The translations under genes and the position numbers were made by a program. The notes under the pieces are model-generated. The model did no database searches and was not told the DNA's origin. It was given only the letters and a program-made list of their open reading frames with translations. Shown here one piece after another: positions 1-6,070 of a stretch of DNA of 7,363 bases; positions within the stretch are counted from its first letter, which is position 1, and each line of letters opens with the position of its first letter. Source of the DNA: Candidatus Woesearchaeota archaeon (lineage in GTDB: Archaea > Nanobdellota > Nanobdellia > Woesearchaeales > WJKL01); NCBI GenBank assembly GCA_019322455.1, contig JAHWIT010000170.1:1-7363 (forward strand), read 5' to 3'.

Positions 1-2
1 AA

Positions 3-194
3 CTTTTAACACTTATGAAAGAATATTTGGTTGAATTCTGCAAAAGGATGTATGAATGGATTAATCCAGAGTATGGAAAACAGTAAAGGAAGGCTATATT
101 TGATGGGCTTCGAGAATCTGGCCAACTTGAAAAAATGTGTCTTTATGAAGCTGAAGTAAAAATGGGAGTTTATGAATCAACTGATGAGTTTTGA
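3..194 (+). pseudogene. Possible 3' remnant of an unrecognised gene, interrupted by in-frame stops
   Basis: One plus-strand frame reads in coding-like fashion from the left edge to a TAA at 84-86 (residues ending in ..WINPEYGKQ). It continues in the same frame for 35 more protein-like codons (starting RKAIFDGLRESGQLEK) to a TGA at 192-194. The minimal reading is that 3-86 is the true C-terminus of a gene entering from the left. The alternative is a single nonsense mutation in a gene that once ended further on. Both TAA and TGA serve as ordinary stops in neighbouring genes, so recoding is unlikely. I recognise no family. An open run of this length can arise by chance in such DNA, so confidence is low. 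Confidence 0.3.
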
Positions 195-219
195 GATTAT
201 TTCTATGATATAACTGCAT

Positions 220-957
220 TCAAACTTCCTTTGCCATCTCCCACATCAGAGTAAAGTATTTTCTATAGGAATTAGCAACTTGTTCATCTTCTATTAGGAT
301 TCCAATTGGATCTTCTGATAGGATTAACATTCCTACTTTGTTTGAATAGATATTAACAGCCATTGGTGAATCAAATACCCTTGGCATTAATTTGACTTCT
401 GTATAAGATAACTTAGCTAGTTGTTTTGCTCTTTTAATGTCTTTTTTATCAAGGAGTAGTTTATCTGTTACTTTTGCTCTTATTCTTTTTTTGTGGAAGA
501 TTTTTAGATAATCCTTAACCATATGTATTTCTGTTGTGCTGAAGACTAGATTTGTTTGTCCTGTTTTGATTATATCTTCTAGTATTGTGATTAATCCTTT
601 TTTTCCTTCAAAGATTGTTACTCTTTGCTTGTTTTTTGCTAGTTTTTTTGATAGTAATAATTGAGGAAGGATTGATTTGAAGGCTTTTTCTCTTTGTTTT
701 AATGATTCTTTTTCCTGCTCTAATAATGAGAAGAAGTGTTTTGGGTTTGCTGATTTGAAATATTTTCTGTTGTTTTTATTAATATAACCAACTAATCCTT
801 TTTTTATTAGTCTTTCAATAGAATCATATACATTTCTTCTATGGATTCCTGTTTTTGTTGTTATTTCACCTGCCAGAGCTGAGCCTAGTTCTAATAGAGT
901 TAGGTAAATCTTTATTTCATTGTCTGTTAGATTAAACTCCCTCAACACCTTTTGCAT
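220..957 (-). CDS. TrmB-family transcriptional regulator (short form)
   Basis: A 245-residue DNA-binding regulator. Residues about 8-60 form the TrmB-type winged helix-turn-helix: an L-T-x-x-E-x-x-x-Y-x-x-L-L-x-L-G start, then a recognition helix with the family pattern R-x-x-V-Y-x-x-I-x-x-L-x-x-K-G-L-V (about 40-56). A charged, probably coiled-coil helix follows (about 75-98), as in TrmB dimers. From about 113 (V-T-I-F-E-G-x-x-G-L) it matches the start of the family's C-terminal effector domain. It lacks the extra sugar-binding portion of full-length TrmB (roughly 340 residues), so its ligand need not be a sugar. The ATG is the only good start. No Shine-Dalgarno sequence precedes it and a TATA-like box lies about 27 bases upstream, suggesting a leaderless transcript. 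It is divergent from pyrE across a gap with a palindrome, so self-regulation and control of the pyr genes are plausible inferences. Confidence 0.88.
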   Translation of the reverse strand: MQKVLREFNLTDNEIKIYLTLLELGSALAGEITTKTGIHRRNVYDSIERLIKKGLVGYINKNNRKYFKSANPKHFFSLLEQEKESLKQREKAFKSILPQLLLSKKLAKNKQRVTIFEGKKGLITILEDIIKTGQTNLVFSTTEIHMVKDYLKIFHKKRIRAKVTDKLLLDKKDIKRAKQLAKLSYTEVKLMPRVFDSPMAVNIYSNKVGMLILSEDPIGILIEDEQVANSYRKYFTLMWEMAKEV

Positions 958-977
958 ATATTTTAGAATTTATTTCT

Positions 978-990
978 AATATATAATTAT
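978..990 (-). promoter_or_regulatory. TATA-like box for the TrmB-family gene
   Basis: The AT-only run AATATATAATTAT, read on the minus strand, centres about 27 bases before the regulator's ATG. With normal archaeal spacing, transcription would start at or within a few bases of the ATG. That agrees with the absence of a Shine-Dalgarno sequence. Assigned from position and composition only. Confidence 0.45.
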
Positions 991-992
991 TA

Positions 993-1011
993 TGGTGATT
1001 TAGTGTCACCA
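993..1011. promoter_or_regulatory. Palindrome TGGTGA-N7-TCACCA, candidate operator
   Basis: Perfect 6-bp inverted arms (993-998 and 1006-1011) are separated by 7 bases. It is the most GC-rich patch of an otherwise AT-rich divergent intergenic region. It sits directly upstream of the regulator's TATA-like box and about 35 bases upstream of the pyrE TATA-like box. TrmB-family proteins bind palindromes near divergent promoters, so this is the best candidate site for the adjacent regulator. Binding itself is inference. Confidence 0.5.
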
Positions 1012-1043
1012 CAAATATTTATTAATGTAACTATTTTATCATA

Positions 1044-1058
1044 GAAAAATATTTAAAA
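1044..1058 (+). promoter_or_regulatory. BRE/TATA-like promoter element for pyrEF
   Basis: A purine-rich GAAAA followed by ATATTTAAAA, centred about 40 bases before the pyrE ATG at 1093. The pyrDK promoter has nearly the same box-to-ATG distance (about 36 bases). The predicted transcript would have a leader of roughly 15 bases containing the GGGGTG ribosome-binding site. A second AT-rich candidate, AAATATTTAT at 1013-1022, would give a longer leader and cannot be excluded. Confidence 0.4.
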
Positions 1059-1079
1059 CAGAATAAAGGTGATTTCAAA

Positions 1080-1085
1080 GGGGTG
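1080..1085 (+). promoter_or_regulatory. Ribosome-binding site of pyrE, decides the ATG start
   Basis: GGGGTG lies 7 bases before the ATG at 1093, the same arrangement as the GAGGTG of pyrF. It supports ATG 1093 over the in-frame GTG at 1069, which has no such site upstream and would add eight residues outside the conserved OPRT start. Confidence 0.6.
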
Positions 1086-1092
1086 TTTTAGG

Positions 1093-2046
1093 ATGGAAGA
1101 TATAGGTAAACAAATTGCAAAAGCTGCTTTAGAAATAAAGGCTATTACTTTAAGTCCAGATGATCCTTATACATGGGCATCAGGTTATAGGATGCCGATA
1201 TATAATGATAATAGAAGATTATTGAATTCTTATGAACATAGAATGTTGGTTGCGAATGGTTTTAAAGATACAATTCAATCAGAGAATATTCCTGTAGATT
1301 ATATCTTAGGAACTTCTACTGCAGGAATTGCTCCTGCAACAAGTATTGCAGATTTATTAAAGGTTCCTTTAATAATAATGGAAGAAGGAAAAGCATATCA
1401 TTGCAAGACTGGTATCACTGTAGGAACTAAAGTAGGTTATGATGTAGTAGCTAGTACATGCCCTTGGGCAATACCACATGGAGTTTATATGGCAAATGAT
1501 AAGCAATTGCCTTTTATGTATGTTAGACAAAGCAAAAAAGGACATGGTTTAAAACAACAAATTGAAGGAATACCTGAAGAAGGTAAAAAGGCTTTGCTTG
1601 TTGATTTTTATAAAGGAGAAAGTTATTTTGATGATGCTGTAAAAGCATTATTAGAAAAAGGTGTGACTCCTTTAATACAACTCCAATGTGATTTTACTAA
1701 TCTTACTGATGAAGTTTCAATTGAAGGAAAAAATGTTTTAGTTATTGAGGATTTAATGTCTACTGGAGGTAGTTCTGCTAAAGAAGTTCAATCAGCAAGA
1801 GATGCAGGAGGAATTGTAAATTATATTCTATCAATATTTAATTATGGGTTAGATAAAGCAGTTCAGGCATTTGGTTCTTTGGCTCAAAAATGTGAGGTTA
1901 GATCACTATTAATTTATGATGTTTTATTAGATGTTGCAAAGGAAACTGGAGATTTAATAGATGAGCAAGTTAAATTATTAGGAGAATGGAGAGCAGATCC
2001 ATTTAATTGGGGAGAAAAACATGGCTTTCCTAAGGTTGAGAAATGA
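1093..2046 (+). CDS. pyrE: Orotate phosphoribosyltransferase, enlarged form
   Basis: Predicted to convert orotate and PRPP to OMP and pyrophosphate in the cytoplasm. Numbering is from the ATG at 1093 (317 residues). The OPRT signature W-A-S-G-x-x-x-P-I-Y-x-D-N-R is at 28-41, the pyrophosphate loop G-T-S-T-A-G-I at 73-79, the Y-V-R-x-x-K-K-G-H-G catalytic-lysine loop at 143-152, and the PRPP motif VLVIEDLMSTGGSS at 215-228. The tail ends in the family-like E-W-R-x-D-P-F-N-W (298-306). Typical OPRTs have about 180-230 residues. The surplus is two insertions, about 94-138 and 160-211, each resembling the adjacent core segment (see findings). All expected motifs are intact, so it should be active. 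The stop overlaps the pyrF ribosome-binding site, pointing to a tight pyrEF operon. Confidence 0.9.
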   Translation: MEDIGKQIAKAALEIKAITLSPDDPYTWASGYRMPIYNDNRRLLNSYEHRMLVANGFKDTIQSENIPVDYILGTSTAGIAPATSIADLLKVPLIIMEEGKAYHCKTGITVGTKVGYDVVASTCPWAIPHGVYMANDKQLPFMYVRQSKKGHGLKQQIEGIPEEGKKALLVDFYKGESYFDDAVKALLEKGVTPLIQLQCDFTNLTDEVSIEGKNVLVIEDLMSTGGSSAKEVQSARDAGGIVNYILSIFNYGLDKAVQAFGSLAQKCEVRSLLIYDVLLDVAKETGDLIDEQVKLLGEWRADPFNWGEKHGFPKVEK

Positions 2047-2050
2047 GGTG
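2045..2050 (+). promoter_or_regulatory. Ribosome-binding site of pyrF, overlapping the pyrE stop
   Basis: GAGGTG begins within the TGA stop of pyrE and ends 6 bases before the pyrF ATG. The overlap suggests that translation of the two genes is coupled. Confidence 0.7.
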
Positions 2051-2056
2051 TAAAAA

Positions 2057-3088
2057 ATGAATTATCTAGACAAACTAAGAAAATCAGCAAAAGAAACAGG
2101 AAGCATTGCATGCATGGGATTGGATCCTGTTGTTGAGGCAATGCCTGAGAAATATGCAAGAAATGGGATAAAGAGTGTGCCTTTTTTTCTAAAAGATGTT
2201 TTTACAGAAATGAAAGAACAGAATGTTTTGCCTGGGGCATTTAAGCCAAATCAAGGATTTTATTTAAAGCATGACAGACCATTAGAAGAGTCTTATGAAG
2301 GAACTAAAGCTTTGGCAAGAGTCATAAACACACTTAAAGAATATTTTCCAGATATTCCTATAATCCTGGATTATAAAAGAGGGGATATTGATAAATCAAG
2401 TGCAAATTATGCAGCAGAAGGATTTGAAGCATGGGAGGCAGATGCAGTAACTGTTCATTCTTATATGGGATTTGATTCTGTATTGCCTTTTGCTGGAAGA
2501 GTTCCTAAAAACCTAGAACAACCTGCAAAATATTGTAATGATGAACAAGGAAAAGGGGTTTATGTTTTAGATAGAACAACAAATTCTGGAGCAAAGGATT
2601 TTCAGGATTTGAGAACAATTATTATTGATTCAGAAGGATTATATGAAACTATGGGAAAAGCTATAGAAACAGCAGAATCTTATCAAGGTAAACCAAAAGA
2701 TCTTGCAAGAGAAGTTATTGAAGCTAATTCAATGCCTCTTTACGCAGCTGTTGCTTTTAAAATAATAGAATGGGCAAAAGATAATCCAGGAGTTGGAGCT
2801 GTTGTAGGAGCAACTTCTCCTGAGGAATTGAGTAATTTAGCTAGATTACTTGCAGTGCACTATATTCCTTTGTTAATTCCGGGTGTTGGTGGGCAAGGAG
2901 GAGATGCTAAAGAAGTCACTACAAGACTTAGAGATGCTGGATATGATTTAAGTTTAGTGAGAATCAGCAGCTCATCTGGAATAACACACCCTTGGGCTAA
3001 GAAGAAAGAGGCTGTACCAGAAGATTATGCTAAAGTCTGTGTTGCAAAGTTAGCAGAACTTAATGAGCAGATTAATAAGGCAGCTTAA
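2057..3088 (+). CDS. pyrF: Orotidine 5'-phosphate decarboxylase, group 2 type
   Basis: Predicted to decarboxylate OMP to UMP, the last step of the pathway. The 343-residue chain shows the group 2 landmarks: M-G-L-D-P (20-24), F-K-P-N-Q-G-F-Y (62-69), the catalytic ILDYKRGDI with the D-x-K-x-x-D triad (D105, K107, D110), G-V-Y-V-L-D-R-T-T-N-S (167-177), V-V-G-A-T-S-P-E-E-L (249-258), and the phosphate-binding P-G-V-G-G-Q-G-G-D (275-283). It is longer than the roughly 270-310 residues usual for the group. The surplus lies mostly between Q-D-L-R (183-186) and P-L-Y-A-A-V-A (227-233), where shorter relatives pass almost directly from one motif to the next. The gene starts 10 bases after pyrE and is followed by a U-tract terminator, so pyrEF form one unit. 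Confidence 0.93.
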   Translation: MNYLDKLRKSAKETGSIACMGLDPVVEAMPEKYARNGIKSVPFFLKDVFTEMKEQNVLPGAFKPNQGFYLKHDRPLEESYEGTKALARVINTLKEYFPDIPIILDYKRGDIDKSSANYAAEGFEAWEADAVTVHSYMGFDSVLPFAGRVPKNLEQPAKYCNDEQGKGVYVLDRTTNSGAKDFQDLRTIIIDSEGLYETMGKAIETAESYQGKPKDLAREVIEANSMPLYAAVAFKIIEWAKDNPGVGAVVGATSPEELSNLARLLAVHYIPLLIPGVGGQGGDAKEVTTRLRDAGYDLSLVRISSSSGITHPWAKKKEAVPEDYAKVCVAKLAELNEQINKAA

Positions 3089-3101
3089 TTTTTTTATTTT
3101 T
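3089..3101 (+). terminator. U-tract terminator after pyrF
   Basis: Seven Ts, an A and five more Ts follow the pyrF stop directly, with no evident GC-rich stem. This is the usual form of archaeal intrinsic termination. A separate promoter about 30 bases further on supports a transcript end here. Confidence 0.55.
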
Positions 3102-3131
3102 GTCCCTGATTCACGACAATAGATAAGAATA

Positions 3132-3143
3132 AACTATATAAAT
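3132..3143 (+). promoter_or_regulatory. TATA box for pyrDK-pyrC
   Basis: ACTATATAAATA is the clearest TATA box in the window, centred about 36 bases before the pyrDK ATG at 3174. Normal spacing puts the transcription start near 3160-3165, giving a short leader that includes the purine run GGGGGA at 3164-3169. It shows that pyrDK-pyrC can be transcribed separately from pyrEF. Confidence 0.65.
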
Positions 3144-3173
3144 AACTGACTAATCTATGTATTGGGGGAATTA

Positions 3174-4904
3174 ATGAGTGTAGCAACCAGAACAAGAGAG
3201 CAGAGAATGAGGTTCTTGCTTGAAGATAGAATTAAATTAGCAACTGTTTCTGGGATTTGGACAACAAAGCCTTCTATGATTAGATTTGTTGATGATAATA
3301 TTCCTGAGATTGAGTTGATTACTTCTAAAAGCTATCAAGTTCTTCCTAATTCTGGGAATAGAGAACCAATTATTGTTGAAATTGATGTTGGAAACTTTGG
3401 AAATGCAGTTGGATTAAAAAATCCAGGAATGGAAAAGGGTTATGAAGAATTATATGAAATGCTTCGAAGAAGAGATATGAGAGCGCATCTTAATATTTCA
3501 TTATCTGCAAATTCTATTGATGATTTTAAAAAATTAATAGAGAAATTTGAGTCTATTGCAGATTTTTTAGAGCTTAATTTTTCCTGTCCTCATGCAAAAA
3601 AGGGATTTGGCTCAACTATTGGAAGTGATGCAAAGATTGTAGCTAAATATATGAAGGAATTAAGAAAAAAAACTAAAGCAATCTTAATACCTAAATTAAC
3701 TCCAAATGTTGATAATATTGGAGAGATAGCAATAGCTGCTGTGGAAAATGGAGCAGATGGTATTGCTGCAATTAATACAGTTGGTCCTGAAGTTTATATT
3801 GAACCTCATACAGGAAAGCCTCTTTTATATAATCCAAAGGGTCATAAAGGCGGCAAGTCAGGAGAATGGATAAGAGAAATAGGATTAGAAAGGGTAGCTG
3901 AGGTAAGAAAAGCAGTTGGAGATGGAGTTCCAATTATTGGAATGGCTGGAGTAACAATAGGAGAGGATGTAAGAAGAATGAGAGATGCAGGAGCTAATGT
4001 TGAAGGAGTAGGAACTGTCACTGGAAGGGTTCCTTTTTTATTAAGACCTGATTATTTCTCTGCATTGAAAAAAGATGCTGGAAATGAAACAAATCTTGCT
4101 GGAAAATTTGTTTCTAAGAAAAGACTGGCAGAGTATAAACCATATAAGATAAGAGGAATAGAACAAAGAGGAGATGATTTAAGAATATTTAAACTTAAAG
4201 GAGAGATTGAATATAAGGCAAGCCAGTTTGCATTTATATGGGTTCCAGAAGTAGGAGAAAAACCATTTTCTATTGTTAGAAATCATCCATTAACATTTGT
4301 TGTTAAAAGAAGAGAATATGATCCTGATAAGGAAAAGGGTTTAGTAACTCATGCATTATTTGAATTAAAAGAAGGAGATGAATTAATGATAAGAGGGCCA
4401 TGTGGTGCAGAAGCTCCTGTTAGTGATAAATATAATGTTTACATAGTTGCTGGAGGAACAGGAATTGCTGTTGTTCCAAAATTAGCCAAAAGAGCATATG
4501 ATGAAGGAAAAAATGCTACTGTTTATTATGGTATAACTTCTCCAGAGCAGGTTGTTTTAGAGGATGAAATTAGAAAATATGCAGATTTTGTTCCTATAAC
4601 AGATAATGAAGTTGTTGCAAGAGTTCTTGATGTAATGAATTCTGATTTAAATGAAAGGAATTTAAGTGATTCATGCTTTTACAATATTGGACCTGTTCCT
4701 TTTATGAAGAAAGCAATGGAAATTCAAGAAAAATTAGGAGTAGAGCCTAAAGATATTTATTCTTCAATTGAGACAAACAATATGTGCGGAATAGGAATGT
4801 GTTCAGAATGCGTCTGTGGAGATAGATTAACCTGCCAGGATGGAACATTCTTTAGTTTGGAATACTTAAAAGAACATAAAATTGATATAAGTGATTTTGA
4901 ATGA
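3174..4904 (+). CDS. pyrDK: Fused dihydroorotate dehydrogenase (class 1B-like) and PyrK electron-transfer subunit
   Basis: One 576-residue chain (from ATG 3174) combining two normally separate proteins. Residues about 1-300 are the FMN-binding DHODH barrel: T-S-K-S (50-53), N-A-V-G-L-x-N-P-G (77-85), E-L-N-F-S-C-P-H with C138 as the class 1 catalytic base, P-K-L-T-P-N (173-178), N-T-V-G-P (201-205), and G-G-K-S-G (226-230). Residues about 318-576 are PyrK-like: the flavin motif K-P-F-S-I (363-367), the nucleotide motif A-G-G-T-G-I-A (426-432), G-P-V-P-F-M (506-511), and a [2Fe-2S] cluster with C538, C543, C546 and C554. It should oxidise dihydroorotate to orotate and pass electrons by FMN, Fe-S and FAD to NADH. 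A TTG at 3162 is in frame, but the GGGGGA site and family alignment favour ATG 3174. It overlaps pyrC by ATGA. Confidence 0.93.
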   Translation: MSVATRTREQRMRFLLEDRIKLATVSGIWTTKPSMIRFVDDNIPEIELITSKSYQVLPNSGNREPIIVEIDVGNFGNAVGLKNPGMEKGYEELYEMLRRRDMRAHLNISLSANSIDDFKKLIEKFESIADFLELNFSCPHAKKGFGSTIGSDAKIVAKYMKELRKKTKAILIPKLTPNVDNIGEIAIAAVENGADGIAAINTVGPEVYIEPHTGKPLLYNPKGHKGGKSGEWIREIGLERVAEVRKAVGDGVPIIGMAGVTIGEDVRRMRDAGANVEGVGTVTGRVPFLLRPDYFSALKKDAGNETNLAGKFVSKKRLAEYKPYKIRGIEQRGDDLRIFKLKGEIEYKASQFAFIWVPEVGEKPFSIVRNHPLTFVVKRREYDPDKEKGLVTHALFELKEGDELMIRGPCGAEAPVSDKYNVYIVAGGTGIAVVPKLAKRAYDEGKNATVYYGITSPEQVVLEDEIRKYADFVPITDNEVVARVLDVMNSDLNERNLSDSCFYNIGPVPFMKKAMEIQEKLGVEPKDIYSSIETNNMCGIGMCSECVCGDRLTCQDGTFFSLEYLKEHKIDISDFE

Positions 4905-6001
4905 TAGATCCGCATGTGCATTTAAGGGATTGGGAGCAAAGTTATAAAGAAACAATAGAGCATGGTCTAGAAACAGCTTATAGAGCTGGATTAGATGCTG
5001 TTTTTGAAATGCCAAATACTTCTCCTCCTATAACTTCTATAGATCTGATAATACAAAGGATAGCTGATAAAGATTGTGCAATGGATAAATTAAAAAGCAA
5101 ATATCCTAATTTTAATATGGGTTACGGCTTGTTTGCAGGAGTAACAGCTAATCCAGTAAAGATAAAAGAAATTGTTGAAGCTTATAATGAATTAGATGAA
5201 GTTGTTGGATTAAAGATGTTTGCAGGAAGGTCAACTGGAGATTTGGAAATTATTGAAGAAGATAAACAAAGATTAGTTTATGATACTCTTGCTGATTTAG
5301 ATTATAGAGGAGTGATAGCTGTTCATTGCGAAAAAGAGGCTTTTATGAAGCCAAAATTATGGAATCCTGATGAACCATACACTCATACATTAGCAAGACC
5401 TGCTGAATCAGAAGATAAATCTGTACAAGATCAGATAATGTTTGCTCAAGAAGCTGGGTTTAAAGGAACTTTGCATATATGCCATGTTTCTGTTCCAAAA
5501 TCTTTGGAAAGAATTGAAAAAATGAGAGATTATGTTAGTTTTAAAATGACTTGCGGAATAACTCCACATCACGCAATGATGTATGATGAAATGATGAAAG
5601 AGGTAAATGGATTGTTTCGAAAGATGAATCCTCCTTTAAGATTAAAATGGATGCAGGAAGAAATGCTGCAGGCATTAATTGATGGAAGAATTCCTTGGGT
5701 TGAATCAGATCATGCATATCATACTAGAAAGGAAAAATTAGGAAAAGCTCTTGATAGTAATGGAAAACCAATTTATGCTTCTGGTGTTCCTGTTTTTCAT
5801 TATTATCCTAGGTTTATTAAATTTCTTAGAGAAAAAGGGATGACAGAAAAACAGATTGACAATATAACACATAATAATATTGAAAAGGCATTTGGAATTA
5901 AAATTAAAAATACTAGAAGAGCTGGAAAACAAACAGATGAAGAATTAGAAGCATTATCAAAAGAATATGAGTTTGATGCTTTTAAGAAGATTATGGCTTA
6001 A
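4901..6001 (+). CDS. pyrC: Dihydroorotase, domain-minimal form
   Basis: Predicted zinc amidohydrolase interconverting N-carbamoyl-aspartate and dihydroorotate. The expected metal ligands are visible: H5 and H7 in D-P-H-V-H-L-R-D, the carboxylated-lysine candidate K105 (V-G-L-K-M-F), H142 (A-V-H-C-E), H195 (H-I-C-H-V-S), and D270 (E-S-D-H-A-Y-H). Substrate motif M-P-N-T-x-P-P is at 37-43. The ATG overlaps the pyrDK stop (ATGA), and the codon directly before it in frame is TGA, so no upstream start is possible. The chain therefore begins at the metal motif without the N-terminal beta-sandwich strands of class I dihydroorotases. No such domain is evident at the C-terminus, where a charged tail of about 30 residues follows. 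A GTGAT site 5 bases upstream, inside pyrDK, can serve as its ribosome-binding site. Confidence 0.92.
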   Translation: MIDPHVHLRDWEQSYKETIEHGLETAYRAGLDAVFEMPNTSPPITSIDLIIQRIADKDCAMDKLKSKYPNFNMGYGLFAGVTANPVKIKEIVEAYNELDEVVGLKMFAGRSTGDLEIIEEDKQRLVYDTLADLDYRGVIAVHCEKEAFMKPKLWNPDEPYTHTLARPAESEDKSVQDQIMFAQEAGFKGTLHICHVSVPKSLERIEKMRDYVSFKMTCGITPHHAMMYDEMMKEVNGLFRKMNPPLRLKWMQEEMLQALIDGRIPWVESDHAYHTRKEKLGKALDSNGKPIYASGVPVFHYYPRFIKFLREKGMTEKQIDNITHNNIEKAFGIKIKNTRRAGKQTDEELEALSKEYEFDAFKKIMA

Positions 6002-6019
6002 GCTAATTAAATTCTTTTT

Positions 6020-6039
6020 AAAAAAAGAAAATAAAAAAA
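6020..6039 (-). terminator. U-tract terminator after the cold-shock gene
   Basis: On the minus strand this is seven Ts, A, four Ts, C, seven Ts, starting about 30 bases past the csp stop. An imperfect AT-rich inverted repeat (AAATTC at 6009-6014 and GAATTT at 6042-6047) brackets it and could help end both convergent transcripts. The stem is weak. Confidence 0.5.
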
Positions 6040-6051
6040 TAGAATTTATCC

Positions 6052-6070
6052 TTTTTTTGATTTTGTTTTT
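6052..6070 (+). terminator. U-rich terminator after pyrC
   Basis: A run of seven Ts is followed by four-T and five-T runs split by single purines, about 50 bases after the pyrC stop. A shorter five-T run at 6015-6019 could end transcription earlier. The region is shared with the convergent csp transcript, and the T tract reaches the csp stop codon. Confidence 0.45.

Noticed and set aside
84..194. Stop codon recoding (TAA or TGA read as an amino acid)
   Set aside because: TAA ends pyrF, pyrC, FKBP and csp, and TGA ends pyrE, pyrDK and the TrmB gene, each at the expected protein length.
1069..1092. GTG at 1069 as the pyrE start, adding eight residues
   Set aside because: No ribosome-binding site lies before it, while ATG 1093 has GGGGTG at 7 bases and fits the usual OPRT N-terminus.
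1914..2159. Minus-strand frame across the pyrE-pyrF junction, and similar frames inside pyrC
   Set aside because: They lie antisense to well-supported enzyme genes and show no domain, promoter or ribosome-binding site of their own.
3162..3173. TTG at 3162 as the pyrDK start
   Set aside because: It overlaps the GGGGGA ribosome-binding site that serves the ATG at 3174, and the added residues precede the conserved DHODH region.
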